From Prostheceraeus crozeri (lineage: Eukaryota > Platyhelminthes > Polycladida > Euryleptidae): DNA of 64,000 nucleotides. Position numbers and translations under genes: made by a program. Of this stretch, positions 45,741 to 56,485 are shown piece after piece; within the stretch, counting starts at the first letter, position 1, and each line of letters opens with the position of its first letter. The DNA lies in contig CAJQUW010016191.1 of assembly GCA_907163375.1 (NCBI GenBank), positions 1 through 64,000 on the forward strand, written 5' to 3'. The notes under the pieces were generated by a model that saw only the letters and a list, made by a program, of their open reading frames with translations, did no database searches and had not been told where the DNA came from.

Positions 45741-47420
45741 CATGCCTACGAATGGACAACAAAATTTTGTAAATTGTACATAATATTTCAATAGTACAGA
45801 ATTGTTTAAAAACGATGTCCTTTCATTTATTGACATGAGAAATTACTATTATGATTCCACACTAAAAGGGGCGTTTAAAATGGTCAGCACTAAGGATGTC
45901 GTGATGCTGCTGAATGTTTGTTAAATTTCAATACAAATAACATTAATAAAAAAATAAATTTAACACTCACTATACATACATGTAGAATGATGAATGAATT
46001 CCGCCTCTATACAATGCTTTTCATTATAGAGAGATATTGAATGAAGGAGAGATGAAATCTCCCTCAAATAGCCTAGCCTCTGGTCGCAACCCTGGAATAC
46101 GTAATTTATCATTTTCGTTCAATTGTCACATGCGAATATTTGAAGTTTTCGTGTACGAAATATTGAATTTAGCATTATCCGTCATTCAAAGAGAAGTTAA
46201 GTGCAGCGCATGGGAGACGATTCATAATATGATGAATGACTGTTACAGTAAAAAAAGGCAGGTAATCCCCCCCATATACTTTATCCGCACTGAAAATCAA
46301 AATTATGTACAAATGAATTGCTCTAAAGACAAGCGGACAAGCTTCTTCTGCACAACAGCATCGTCAAGTCCAGAGCCAAGGAGTTTTCGGCAGTGGTGCC
46401 ATGGAATAATTTATGGGTGGAGAGATCAGCTATCATTGGATGAGCTACTGTCTCTTCTGATGGCTGAGAGACGGACAATCCTCTTTAATGTGCTTGGTTT
46501 CGGCAACTCTAGCCAAAGTCAGAAATCGTCAAACTGTTGCCATGAATTCATTAACAAATTTCAGAACCCGGTGGAGGCTGGAATTGCCGAAACCAAATAC
46601 AATAAAGAGAATTGTCCGTCTCTCAACGGAAGAGACAGGAGCTCATCCATTGGTAGCCGATCTCTCCACCCATATATTATGTACACGGAATGTAGTAGGC
46701 AATAACCAGGAGTCCATGGCAGTAACCATGGATTTCTAAATGCTATAGAAATCCATGCAGAAGTCTATGGAAATATCCAAATCCATTCATTTCCATTCGA
46801 GTCATTTAGCACATGAAGACAGTGAGAATTTCCATCAATTCTGTTTATACCACTGCATCTCAGATCCCAATGACAGGCATGGAAAGCAAGAAAATTTCGA
46901 ATCTCGACATTCTTGAAATATAGCATCATACTATCATATTAAAGATAGCATGACTGCAGCTTGATAAATTGCATGAATGGTTCAATGGTCCGTCTATTCT
47001 AATGACATTGAAAGTTATCATGAATGAGTCAACTTATAGTAGCAACAAGAATCAAACATGGCTATCGGGGTTGCTCAATGATTGAGGAGAATTCTGCGCC
47101 ATTTAATCAATACACAAGCAGAAGTCGTGAAATATTGCTGTCGCAGTTTATGGAGCATTACATACCACCACGCAAATTCCGCACAAGCTATCAACACCAA
47201 TGGACAGTGGCAGATTACAGTATGCGCTCAATTAAGATGGAATATGTCGATGGACCCTATTATAAGAAACAAACAAGCCGGCTACCCAAACTTCTATTTC
47301 GGAAAATTTTGAAACAATTCTTTTATGTGCTTATAGGGACACACCAAGACATTTTTTGTTGAACCCCAGGTCTTCAAACTATGTGCATGTATATGGGATA
47401 TTTAGTCATATAGGAGTAGT
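45741..47420. other. Host 3' flank with a foldback repeat
   Basis: Between the host gene end and copy B. Contains the foldback at 46408-46680; a long open frame at 46037-46705 crosses it and shows no domain. Direct units of AAATCCATG occur near 46710-46790. Nothing else supported. Confidence 0.6.
46408..46680. repeat. Foldback element with about 97-bp arms
   Basis: TTATGGGTGGAGAGATCAGC at the left reappears inverted as CCGATCTCTCCACCCATATA at the right; the arms also share GAGACGGACAATYCTCTTTA and TTTGGTTTCGGCAA. The loop is about 70 bp. Probably a MITE. Confidence 0.8.
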
Positions 47421-47424
47421 ATAT

Positions 47425-47490
47425 AGTGTGACATCCGGCTCGACGCTTCGCTTCGCTTTGCTTCGCTTCGCTTGCGCCGGATGTCACACT
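47425..47490. repeat. Terminal hairpin of copy B
   Basis: Perfect 14-bp arms AGTGTGACATCCGG / CCGGATGTCACACT enclose a 38-base loop of CGCTTCG repeats. It is the counterpart of the hairpin at 11601-11650. Confidence 0.85.
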
Positions 47491-47504
47491 TTTGCGGGGT
47501 TTTT

Positions 47505-47900
47505 CAAAATTTTCAAAAAAAATCAAAATTTCAAAAATTTAGGTAGACTTCAAATTTTACGTGGCCGAAGACCGAAGGCCGAAAATTTAGGTAGTGACAA
47601 ATTTTCAAAAAATCAAAATTTCAAAAATTTGGGTAGTGACAAATTTTCAAAAAATCAAAATTTCAAAAATTTAGGTAGACTACAAATTTCATGTAATCGA
47701 AAATTTAGGTTGTCTCAAAATATCACGTAAACGAAAATTTAGGTAGACTCCAAATTTCATGTAATCGAAAATTTAAGTTGTCTCAAAATATCACGTAATC
47801 GAAAATTTAAGTTGTCTCAAAATATCACGTGGTCTAAGAATTTTGAAAATTTAGGCAGACGAAAATTTAAGTTGTCTCAAAATATCACGTAGTCTCAATA
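47505..47900. repeat. Subterminal repeat array of copy B
   Basis: Units of TCAAAAATTTAGGTAG and CGAAAATTTAAGTTGTCTCA, AAATATCACGTAATC repeated about ten times, plus one hairpin GGCCGAAGACCGAAGGCC at 47563-47580. Non-coding. Confidence 0.85.
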
Positions 47901-47948
47901 TACCAGAAGATTGTATTCAAAATATTTATTCAAAATATTTCTTTAAAA

Positions 47949-48671
47949 ATGGAAACCTCAACGGGGACGGCGACGGCAACGGCGACGACGAAAATGGAAG
48001 AAACAAAAGTGGAAGAAACCGCAAGAATATATCCTTCGTTATCACAGTTAAAAATAAGTGAATTGAATAAAGAAAAACACAAAGATAGAGTACGTTATAT
48101 GAAAGATAAGGAATCTCAATTATTATTAAGATTAGAGCATTATAAAAAATTAAGAAAGAGATGGACTAAAGTTAAGAATGTAACACAAGGAATTGGCATA
48201 TTCTTAACAATAAGTTTAGTCGCTCTCACTATTGTTATATCTTCTGGTGTTTTAGTAATTCCAGTAGTTGCTACAGCTTTAACAGGTACGGGTGTTTTTG
48301 CAACTTCACTTGTTACAATGTTAGATAAATCTTTAATAACTAAGAAACGAAAATCATTAAAAACTAAGCATTTACATATTAAAGAAGTCTATGATAAACT
48401 ACATTACTACTTTCAAAGAGTATGTGATGATAATGTTATTACGTTAGATGAGATTGAAAAATTTGATCAAATAGCTAATGAAGTAAATCAAATATCAATT
48501 CAATTACAGTCGGAAAAAGTTGATGATAAGAATAAACAGGATGGCAAAATTTCGAGTGATGGTAAAATTTCTAATGAAGAAAATGACAAAATTTTTTTAG
48601 AAGAGCTAAAAACTTTAAGCGAAAATTTAAGCAAAACTTTATTAAACAAAACTTTATTAAACAAAACTTAA
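47949..48671 (+). CDS. Two-helix membrane protein, copy B
   Basis: 240 codons, ATG at 47949 next to TTCTTTAAAA. A low-complexity Thr/Ala N-terminus is followed by a conserved basic block (DRVRYMKDKESQLLLRL, RKRWTKVKNV), a hydrophobic hairpin (IFLTISLVALTIVISSGVLV and GTGVFATSLVTML), and a charged, helical C-terminal half ending in TLLNKT repeats. No known domain. First gene from the left end and still open. Copy A retains only the first third, next to its terminal hairpin, suggesting that this segment belongs to the terminal inverted repeat. Confidence 0.7.
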   Translation: METSTGTATATATTKMEETKVEETARIYPSLSQLKISELNKEKHKDRVRYMKDKESQLLLRLEHYKKLRKRWTKVKNVTQGIGIFLTISLVALTIVISSGVLVIPVVATALTGTGVFATSLVTMLDKSLITKKRKSLKTKHLHIKEVYDKLHYYFQRVCDDNVITLDEIEKFDQIANEVNQISIQLQSEKVDDKNKQDGKISSDGKISNEENDKIFLEELKTLSENLSKTLLNKTLLNKT

Positions 48672-48791
48672 AACGAGAAAACTTTAAACGAAAAGATGTC
48701 AGACAACAAAGCAATAAAAAAAAATTTGTTCAGTTAAATGTTTTTGCTGTATTCCAATGTTACCACAAAATTCAAATATTATATTTTAAAA

Positions 48792-49610
48792 ATGGATAAA
48801 ATTAAAGCTGATAATTTTAAAAGAATTAAACAATTAGAAGAGTTAATAAAACAAAGAAATATTATGAAAGAAAATCATCTTCAACATAGAATGATAAAAG
48901 CTGGTATTCAATCTGATATGTTTGAAAAAATGCAGCAAACCGAACAAGTAAAAACTGATTTTGAAAAAACTATGAAACCATTTAAAACTCTTGAAAAAGA
49001 ACTTGTAAATAATGATAAACAAATTAATATAACAGATCCAGAGCACAAAACTATATTAGATGACTATGGATTACTAGAATCAAACATTAATAAGAAATTA
49101 CCAAAATCTATGCAATTTGAACATTCTATTTCATTTATAGATGGAAAAACAATACCTAGATTTTATCTCGGACAAAAAGAAATATTTCCACAACCTTTTC
49201 GAGGTTTGATTTTTTCACCAGATAAATATGCTTTTAATTTAGATAGAAATTTTGTTGATCTTTTAAGAGGAGCAGATTTAAATAATTATGCTGTAGAAGA
49301 TCTCATAAAATATAAAGCTATGTTAGATAGAGTTGGTGCAGTAAAATCTCTTAGACGTTATAAACAATTAGAAAATTTATTATCAACGGGAGTTAAAGTA
49401 GGAAAAGGTTTTAAAACTGAAACAACTGTATTCTTACCAGATGATCCACAAGAATTACTAAATAGATTAAATATTTTAATATCTGCAATAAAAGAAGGAC
49501 ATAATTCTAGTTTCAATGAAATTCATGCTATATTGAAAAGACTGTTAGAAAAGAAGATTCTAAATGAAGAGGATTATAAAAGTGTAGCTGAAATATGTTG
49601 TTGTTTTTAA
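48792..49610 (+). CDS. Conserved coiled-coil Maverick protein, copy B
   Basis: Start placed at 48792 (MDKIKADNFKRIKQ) after TATTTTAAAA rather than at the upstream Met at 48738. Residues 1-100 form a coiled coil; residues 120-200 a globular part with IPRFYLGQKEIFPQPF and NNYAVEDLIKYKAMLDRVGA. The order of an N-terminal coiled coil followed by this type of region is common in Maverick proteins of unknown function, probably virion-associated. No break seen. No counterpart in the visible part of copy A. Confidence 0.65.
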   Translation: MDKIKADNFKRIKQLEELIKQRNIMKENHLQHRMIKAGIQSDMFEKMQQTEQVKTDFEKTMKPFKTLEKELVNNDKQINITDPEHKTILDDYGLLESNINKKLPKSMQFEHSISFIDGKTIPRFYLGQKEIFPQPFRGLIFSPDKYAFNLDRNFVDLLRGADLNNYAVEDLIKYKAMLDRVGAVKSLRRYKQLENLLSTGVKVGKGFKTETTVFLPDDPQELLNRLNILISAIKEGHNSSFNEIHAILKRLLEKKILNEEDYKSVAEICCCF

Positions 49611-49652
49611 TTTTTTTATAAAAAAATATTTATTCAAAATTTTAACTAAAAA

Positions 49653-50455
49653 ATGTCTTCGAGAGAATTATCATCAGCAGATTTAGACAAAATTAATAAT
49701 CATTTAGAAAATTTGACAGAGATTTTGGGTTCATCAAAATTTAGTACGACGTTAAAAATTATAACAACTACTTCATCACACACTTGTAATTTAGAACCCA
49801 TTCTACAGTTGGAACAAAATAAAATTATCAAATTGCATTGACTAGTTTCTCCACATTTAACACTATTCAAAATGTTATAAAAGATGTGAATGATCAATTT
49901 AGATATTCTACTGATAAAGGCAAAACATGGAAAGTACTAACTTTTCTTCCTGGTTCTTACGAAGTTGAAACAATATCAAATGAAATTAAGAGACATTTAG
50001 GTATACCATTTAAAGATAAGAAACAATTACATTTTGCAGTTGAACCGGCAGTTAATAAATTTTCTCTTACTTTAGACGAAAATCATCAAGTTGATTTTAA
50101 TCATGATAGATCATTGTCAAAGCTATTAGGATTTAATAAACAAACCTATAGTCAAGGTTATCATTTAGGTGAGAAGATTCCAAAAATAACTGAAATAAAT
50201 TCAATTGTTGTACATTGTGACATTATTGAAGGAGGATATATAAATGGTAAATTGTCAAATTTAATATTCAGTTTTCCAGCTTTTACTGTGCCCATTGGTT
50301 ATAGATTAAATGTAATTCCACAAACATTAATATATTTCCCTATTACAAGAAAAACTATTAACAACATTAACATGAGAATCACTGATGAGAAAGGACAAGA
50401 AATAAATTTTGGAGGTGAAGAGATTATGATAGATCTTTTGGTTCGAGAGGTATAA
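49653..50455 (+). pseudogene. Penton-type minor capsid protein, copy B (one frameshift)
   Basis: Single-jelly-roll protein expected at the capsid vertices. The first frame (49653-49841) ends LEPILQLEQNK...; the second frame, beginning before 49838, continues with ALTSFSTFNTIQNVI. A one-base deletion in an A run near 49820 explains the break. C-terminal hallmarks seen in Maverick penton proteins are present: SIVVHCDIIEGGYINGKLSN, PIGYRLNVIPQTLIYFPITR and INFGGEEIMIDLLVREV. A GC-rich hairpin (50457-50470) follows immediately after the stop. Upstream of the ATPase on the same strand. Confidence 0.8.
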
Positions 50456-50456
50456 A

Positions 50457-50470
50457 CTCCCGTTCGGGAG
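50457..50470. repeat. GC-rich hairpin CTCCCGTTCGGGAG
   Basis: Perfect 14-bp palindrome-like hairpin directly 3' of the penton stop codon, with a second partial unit (AACTCCCACGCG) to the right. Possible terminator, or one of the mobile hairpins. Confidence 0.7.
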
Positions 50471-50528
50471 GTATCAACTCCCACGCGAAGCTAGTATTAT
50501 TCTTTAAAAACAAATAAATTAAAATTAA

Positions 50529-50545
50529 ATTTTTTTTATTAAAAA
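50529..50545 (+). promoter_or_regulatory. Start-proximal T/A-tract motif (ATPase)
   Basis: ATTTTTTTATTAAAAAA abuts the ATG at 50546. Same as 7484-7498. Confidence 0.55.
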
Positions 50546-51293
50546 ATGAGTGAAGTGCCCCCATTAAATAAAAAAAAACTTAAATTTAATCATCATCCAA
50601 ATTTATCTAATAAAGTTTTGTCAGTTATTTGTGGAAGATCAGGATGTGGAAAAACGTATCTATTATTTAAAATTTTAACGACTCCAAATTTTTTGGATTA
50701 TAACAATCTTATAATTTATACAACAACAGCAGAACAACCCGTCTATCAATTTTTAAAATATGGATTTGAAAATAATCTTAAAAAAACAGCAATTGCTTCA
50801 TTATTCAAAGAATATGAAAAATCTGAAGATGAAGAAGAAATAAGTTCGTGGTGTGAAGAAGCAGCAAAAAATAATCAGTTAGTTGAATCCAATAAAAAAT
50901 AAGCATATAAAGATACAATTAATAGATGATAGTGGTAATATGCAAGATCCTAGTAAACTAGATAAAACAATGAAACATTGTGTAATTTTTGATGATTGTG
51001 TTAATGATAGAAATCAGTCAGTTCAGAGAAATTATTTCACAAGAGGTAGACATAATAACTGTAGTGTTTTTTATTTAACACAAAGTATGTATTCATTAGA
51101 CGGAAGTGTTATTAGAAAGAATGCAAATATATTTATACTATTTGAAATAAATGCAAGAAACTTAAGTGATTTGTTAAGATATTTATGTGTAAGAAATAAA
51201 GATGAATTTAAACAATCGTGTAACAATGCTTGGTCAAAAGATTATGGCTTCATTACAATTAATATTGATAAAAAATTCATGATAGACTTATAG
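50546..51293 (+). pseudogene. A32/FtsK-type genome-packaging ATPase, copy B (one frameshift)
   Basis: P-loop ATPase that would drive DNA into the capsid. Walker A (CGRSGCGKT) lies at residue about 33; the second half, in another frame from about 50883, has Walker B (HCVIFDD) and the motif YFTRGRHNNCSVFYLTQSMY, typical of Maverick and NCLDV packaging ATPases. The break is at an A run near 50895-50900, consistent with a single indel. Total length about 250 residues is normal. Follows the penton gene. Confidence 0.88.
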
Positions 51294-51301
51294 AAAATAT
51301 T

Positions 51302-51345
51302 TTCGGGGAGTGATCGAACGGAGTGATCGAACGGAGTGACCGAAT
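51302..51345. repeat. GC-richer 14-bp direct repeat
   Basis: Three units of GGAGTGATCGAAC(G) in the gap after the ATPase stop; part of the scattered family of short GC-rich inserts. Confidence 0.65.
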
Positions 51346-51389
51346 AACTTTTTCTTATAATTTTTTTGTTAATAGAAATTAAAAAAAAT

Positions 51390-51695
51390 ATGTTGAATGC
51401 TTACAAGATAGAGCATGTACCAGTTTTAAAAGATTATCGTCATCCTACAAATCCTGTAAATTCGAAGAAAGAAGTTAGATTTTATTATCATCATAAATAC
51501 GTAGCGCTCGTTACAGATTATAAAACAAAACATGGTATTAAACCGTGTGTTAAAACAAAAGACTTTCCACTTTGTTTAAGAAGTTTCCGAGTATTTTTGG
51601 CGTATAATAATTTATGGTGGTTGGTTAAGAAAGAACATTTAACAACACATGAATTAGAAACATTACATCAATTACATATTCCTGTGTATATGTAA
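51390..51695 (+). CDS. Conserved small Maverick protein upstream of polymerase, copy B
   Basis: Start at 51390 (MLNAYKIEHVPVLKDYRH) after an A tract; 101 residues, intact. Counterpart of 3297-3612. Tyr/His/Lys-rich, no recognised domain. A GAACCGAGGTTC hairpin (51701-51712) and the polymerase start follow. Confidence 0.7.
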   Translation: MLNAYKIEHVPVLKDYRHPTNPVNSKKEVRFYYHHKYVALVTDYKTKHGIKPCVKTKDFPLCLRSFRVFLAYNNLWWLVKKEHLTTHELETLHQLHIPVYM

Positions 51696-53826
51696 AAACG
51701 GAACCGAGGTTCTATGTAAAAATTCATTTTTCTTTTAAAAAATATGAATCGTGAAATGTCTCTCGGACAAATGTCTAGGATTGATGAATTAATCAAGAAA
51801 CAAACTGCTGAGTTTGATGCGCAAATTAAACATAGTAAACGTAGTAAACGTATTAAAAAACAGAAACGTACTAGGCGTAGTATTAGACGTAATATTAAAA
51901 AACAGAAAAGTGGAACAAAAGAAATATTAGAAACTCCTATTACTGATATCTTTTTTGATGATAGAATTAAGGATGAGCTTGGTGATGATTTATGTAATTT
52001 ATTTAATCCAAATGAAATTAAATATGAAATGTATCTTTTATTAATGTAGTAAATGATATGCGGAAACTTTTAGCAAATGGTAAAATTATTAATTTACTTG
52101 GAAAAGTTGTTAAAGATCAGGAAAATATAATTCAAAATTTTTACGTAACCTTCTATGATAAAAATTCATTTGAAATATGGTTTTCGAATCTGGATGAGAA
52201 ATCGGATGCTAACGAATGGATTTTTACAGGTAATATTACATATGAAGATTTTGGAATGAAGTTAGTACAAAGATCGCATAGAGGGGCAGGGATTAATATG
52301 AAATATAGAATCAAAGAATATTTCGGTGAATATTGTTATATTCCTTCTGAAGATTTTTGTTTTATTAAATGTTATAATGTTTTACGAGGTTTTAATGAAG
52401 AACAAGGAGAAATGATGAAAGAAATGTTTAATAAGTTTTTATATAAAGAGAAAGCCACATCTAGAACAGGAGTAATGTCAAACTGCAAATTTTCTCAATT
52501 TAATAAATATTTTGGAGAATGTGTTCAATATTATAGTCCTGCCAATCGTCATTTAAATCCTAGAGGAATTGAAACGTTTCATAATTATGTTTATTACAAT
52601 TATTTTCACGAAGCTTCAACAATTGGTCACTATTGTTTAATTAATAAATCTCATAAATTAAAAGCTATTAGAGAAATTGAAAATAATTTCAAACCCATAT
52701 ATAAAACAGTTACTGATGAAAATCTAACAACGCGTCCATATAAAATCATAACAAAGAAAAAAATTGACTATGGTTCAACATATATTTGGGATCTCAAAAC
52801 TTTTCCTGATCCTAACTGTTCAACAGCTCATCCTATTCCTTATGCTGTAGGAGCTATTAATTTTAATAAATTTATATGTTGCTTACCGAAACAAAGATTG
52901 AAAGAATTAGAAACACGTTTTTTAAGTGATATGATTAAAATTAAACGATCAAAAGATGAAGATGAAATTAAAAAACTTAAAAAACAGATTAATGAGTATA
53001 ATAATTTAACTGAATTAGAATTCAATAAACTTCAAAATTGTGTGAAAATATTTACGAGAACTGAGGATGATGAATGTCCGATCGGGGGAAACCCAGAGGA
53101 CGTATGTCCGATCCATCAATTTTTTAAAACTCTTGGAAAATTTAATTATTCTAGAGTAACTTTAATAGCTCACAATTCATCAGGTTTTGATTCCCATTTT
53201 CCGATAAAAGCTAATTTTAAATTATCTAAACCGCCTCTTAAAACTTCAAGAGGAATATTGACTGCTTCATTACAAAATCCTTATACAACTGAATGTGTTA
53301 GTAGATATATTCAAAAATCTCTTAGATTTAATAACAATATGAAAAAAGATTCACCTTCAGGTAAATTAGCACTTCAAACTATTATAATGAAATGTAGTTA
53401 TCAACATGTAAAAACAAGTCTTTCTAAATGGTGTGAGAATTTTAAAATTCCTACGAATGTGTGTAAATCAAATTATGAAATTGGAGACATAACACATGAA
53501 AATTATAAAGAAAAAGAAAATGAATGGAGACCATATTTAGTTAACGATATTCTTTCTTTAGCTTTTTGTATCTACAAATATAATAATGTTATGCGAGATT
53601 TAGTTGGTGAAGATATAACTACTAATTTAACATCCTCTACTTTAACATTTAGCGGTTGGATGAAAAGCGTACAAAATGACAATATAAATATTCATTCTCA
53701 TATTGATTTATGGGCTAGAAATTATATTAGAAAATCTGTTAAAGGTGGAAGAGTTTCAGCAAATATAAGAAAATACATATCGCCATTTTGTAGCATCTTG
53801 TTACCAATATTAAAACAGTATTTACC

Positions 53827-53888
53827 TGGTCGCTGCGCTGGGGGGACTTTGTCCCTTGGTCGCTACGCTGGTGGGACTTTGTCCCTGA
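53827..53888. repeat. GC-rich double-unit insertion in polymerase
   Basis: Two direct units of about 30 bp (TGGTCGCTACGCTGGTGGGA + CTTTGTCCC), each with a GGGACTTTGTCCC hairpin (53843-53855, 53873-53885). Copy A has no insertion here, so it arrived after the copies separated. Confidence 0.85.
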
Positions 53889-54783
53889 AAGTAATTTAAT
53901 AGATTTAATGAAACAGTATCGAGATTTAGGAGATAAAACTGAAATTTGTAAGAAAATTTCAAATCAACTACTTGAACAAAAAAATGAATTTCTAATGGCT
54001 TTTGATGCAACATCTTTATATCCATCAGCTATGTATGATGAAAATTCAGAATACCCTAAAGCCGAATCCGCTAGAAAATTTAGACAAGAAGAAGAACGAG
54101 AAATAGTATATAAATTTAATACTCAAACGTTTAGACCTAAAACTGGAATATTCTCTGTTGTGTTTCAATATCCGAATGATATGTTTTTTCAACCAGTTCC
54201 TATAAAAGATAAAGTTAAAAATCAAAATAATAATTCTCATGTAAAAGTAATCAGGTTTAGAAATGGTATATGTTATGATGTATTAACTTCTGTAGACATA
54301 CAAGAAATTGTTAGATGTGGGGGAAAAATCTTACATATTACTGATGGTATAATTTATGAAAAAAATTATCAAGTTTCACCATTTCGAAATTATATTGAAA
54401 AACTTTTTAATTTGAGAAAAAGATATAAAGCAGTAGGAAATACTGTAGGCGATGAGTTAATTAAATTATTGATGAATTCGCTATATGGCAAAACTATGAA
54501 AAAAGATATAACCACTAAATATCATTTATGGAATGAGAATACATTGAGAAAAAATTTCACTCAAGAAGTAAAAGATTAGGAAAAATTAAATGATGAACAA
54601 TATTTAGCGAAAGTAGAAATGGAAGATGATGAATTTCTCAAAACTAATATTGTAAAAGATGGGAAGACGTCATTCATGCCATTACACTTAGGTTCTTTCA
54701 TTCTTTCTCACTCTAGAAGAATCATGAATAACTTTATTTTAGAAATTAATGGTTTCAAAGAAAAATACATTCATTATACAGAT

Positions 54784-55833
54784 TCAGTAACAGCTGACAC
54801 GCCTGTAATATTGAGAAAGAATAATTCATTATTTATTTCTAGAATAGATAGTATTGTAAACAACTATGAAATTAATCCGTTTGAAATTAATGGTGATATG
54901 AAAGAAATTTCATTTGTTGATAATTTAGAAATTTATACTCATAATGGATGGAGTAAAGTACAAAAAATTATTAGACATCTTACAAATAAAAGTATTTATC
55001 GAATACGAACAAAAAAGGGAATATTAGATGTTACTGAAGATCATTCATTGTTAGATGAAATAGGTAATGAAATAAAGCCACAAGAATTAAATATAGGAAC
55101 AAATTTACTACATAATAAATTATTTTTACACGACAATACAATCACATTGAAACAAATTGTAAGTGATATTTATGTTAATGATCCACCTAATTTAAGATGT
55201 AAGCAAGCATTTATAGAAGGGTTCTTTTTAGGAGATGGCTCTGCTGGAATCTATAATTATGAATCAGGAGTCAGATATTGTTGTACTTTAAATAACCAAG
55301 ACCTTAACCTCTTAATGAAATTAAAAACATATATTAATGAAGCTTATAACAATGATTGTAAAATATATGATACAATGAGATCATCTCGTGTATGCAAACT
55401 TAATTTTCAAAATCCAAAACAATGTGCTATATACTTTAGTGAAAATCATTATAATCAGTTTAGAGAAAAACGTGTTCCTTGGTATGTTCTAAATGCTGAA
55501 TATAATATTAGATATTGGTTCTTTGTTGGATTTTATGCAGCAGATGGGGACAAGAAATCTTTTTTTACAAGGAAATATGCAACTATTTGTTTTACACCGA
55601 AAAATAAAGAAACCTTTAGTGGTTTATACAATTTGGCATCATCTCTAGGTATTAATTTGGTAGTAAGCGAAAGACAAGATAAATCATTATGCTTTAGTGC
55701 GTGTCAAGTTAAAAATAATATTACCAAAGATGTCACCACTGTAAGATACTTAAATAATAAACCACAGTATGTTTATGATATTGAAACAGAAGATGGCACA
55801 TTTAATTGTGGTTTTCCATTAATTGTAAAAAAC
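54784..55833 (+). CDS. Intein with LAGLIDADG homing endonuclease (pol-c site)
   Basis: 350 codons inserted in frame at polymerase motif C, between the two catalytic Asp positions. Starts with Ser (SVTADTPVI, block A), block B IRTKKGILDVTEDHSLLDE (with the TxxH), two endonuclease motifs IEGFFLGDGSAGIY and FVGFYAADGDKK (LAGLIDADG blocks C and E, both acidic residues present), block F VYDIETEDGTFNCGF and block G ending LIVKN, followed by Thr of the C-extein. The penultimate residue is Lys rather than the usual His. Protein splicing would remove it and rebuild motif C; the endonuclease would spread it to empty polymerase genes. Its frame is uninterrupted. Confidence 0.92.
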
Positions 55834-56335
55834 ACTGATTCAATATACATTTCTAATTTACTCTTCAATAAATTAGATGCTGCTGGCTGTGTTGGGGGAG
55901 AATTGTGTCAAGGAAAAAATGATTATGGAAATTGTGGAATTATTTTTGCAATGTATATTGCTCCTAAAATAAAATATTGTATTACTGTAGATGAACAAGG
56001 GAGACTTAGTGAAAAGAAAACATTCAAAGAATATTCACAAGATAAAGTAAAAGTAGAAGATTTTCTAAAATTATATTCGGGGAAAACATTATCGACTACA
56101 GTTAATAAACCATGGAAAAGATCTTTAGAAACTGGAATTAGTATTCCTGATAAAAATAATAATACTGAAGAAAAAAAATTCTCTGGTCAAATAAATATTC
56201 TTAAACGTCAAGCACCTGATGAAAATGAAATTATGTTACCTTATAACGGAGAAGATATTCAAGCTGAAATTTTTCAAACAATCATCTGTGAGAGTAATTT
56301 AAGTGATGATGATGACACAAGGGAATAATAATTTT

Positions 56336-56445
56336 TTCATTACATCTAAAAATTTTATAACATCTAAAAATTTATTACATCTAAAAAATTTATTACATCT
56401 AAAAACTGATTACATCTAAAAATTTTATTACATATGAAAATATAT
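56336..56445. repeat. Tandem TTACATCTAAAAATTT repeats
   Basis: About six units of 17-20 bp in the gap between the convergent polymerase and acidic-protein genes. Confidence 0.85.
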
Positions 56446-56485
56446 TTATCGAATATTTTGGTATTTTCTATTAAGTTTTATCATA

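Larger units (their letters stand above)
51744..56328 (+). pseudogene. Protein-primed family B DNA polymerase with intein, copy B (broken)
   Basis: Start MNREMSLGQMSRIDELIK at 51744, after TTTTCTTTTAAAAAAT. Breaks: a frameshift near 52025-52045; a 60-bp GC-rich insertion (53827-53888) that leads to a stop at 53897-53899; a TAG at 54577-54579. Motifs: exonuclease I reads WDLKTFPD, so the catalytic Glu found in copy A is Lys; exonuclease II IAHNSSGFD; exonuclease III YLVNDILSL; motif A FDATSLYPS; motif B MNSLYGK; motif C split by the intein (54784-55833). The C-terminal 165 residues include KTFKEYSQDKVKVEDFLKLY and an acidic end. Without the intein it would be about 1,170 residues, usual for Polintons. 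Confidence 0.93.

Noticed and set aside
46037-46705. 222-codon open frame
   Set aside because: It crosses a foldback repeat, shows no domain and no splice or regulatory context; most likely a chance frame.
47024-47362. Overlapping open frames just before copy B
   Set aside because: No recognisable domain in either frame and no counterpart elsewhere in the window; not enough to call a gene.
51302-51345. GGAGTGATCGAAC repeats as an operator
   Set aside because: Only three units, at a gene end, and similar GC-rich inserts occur inside genes; better explained as insertion repeats.
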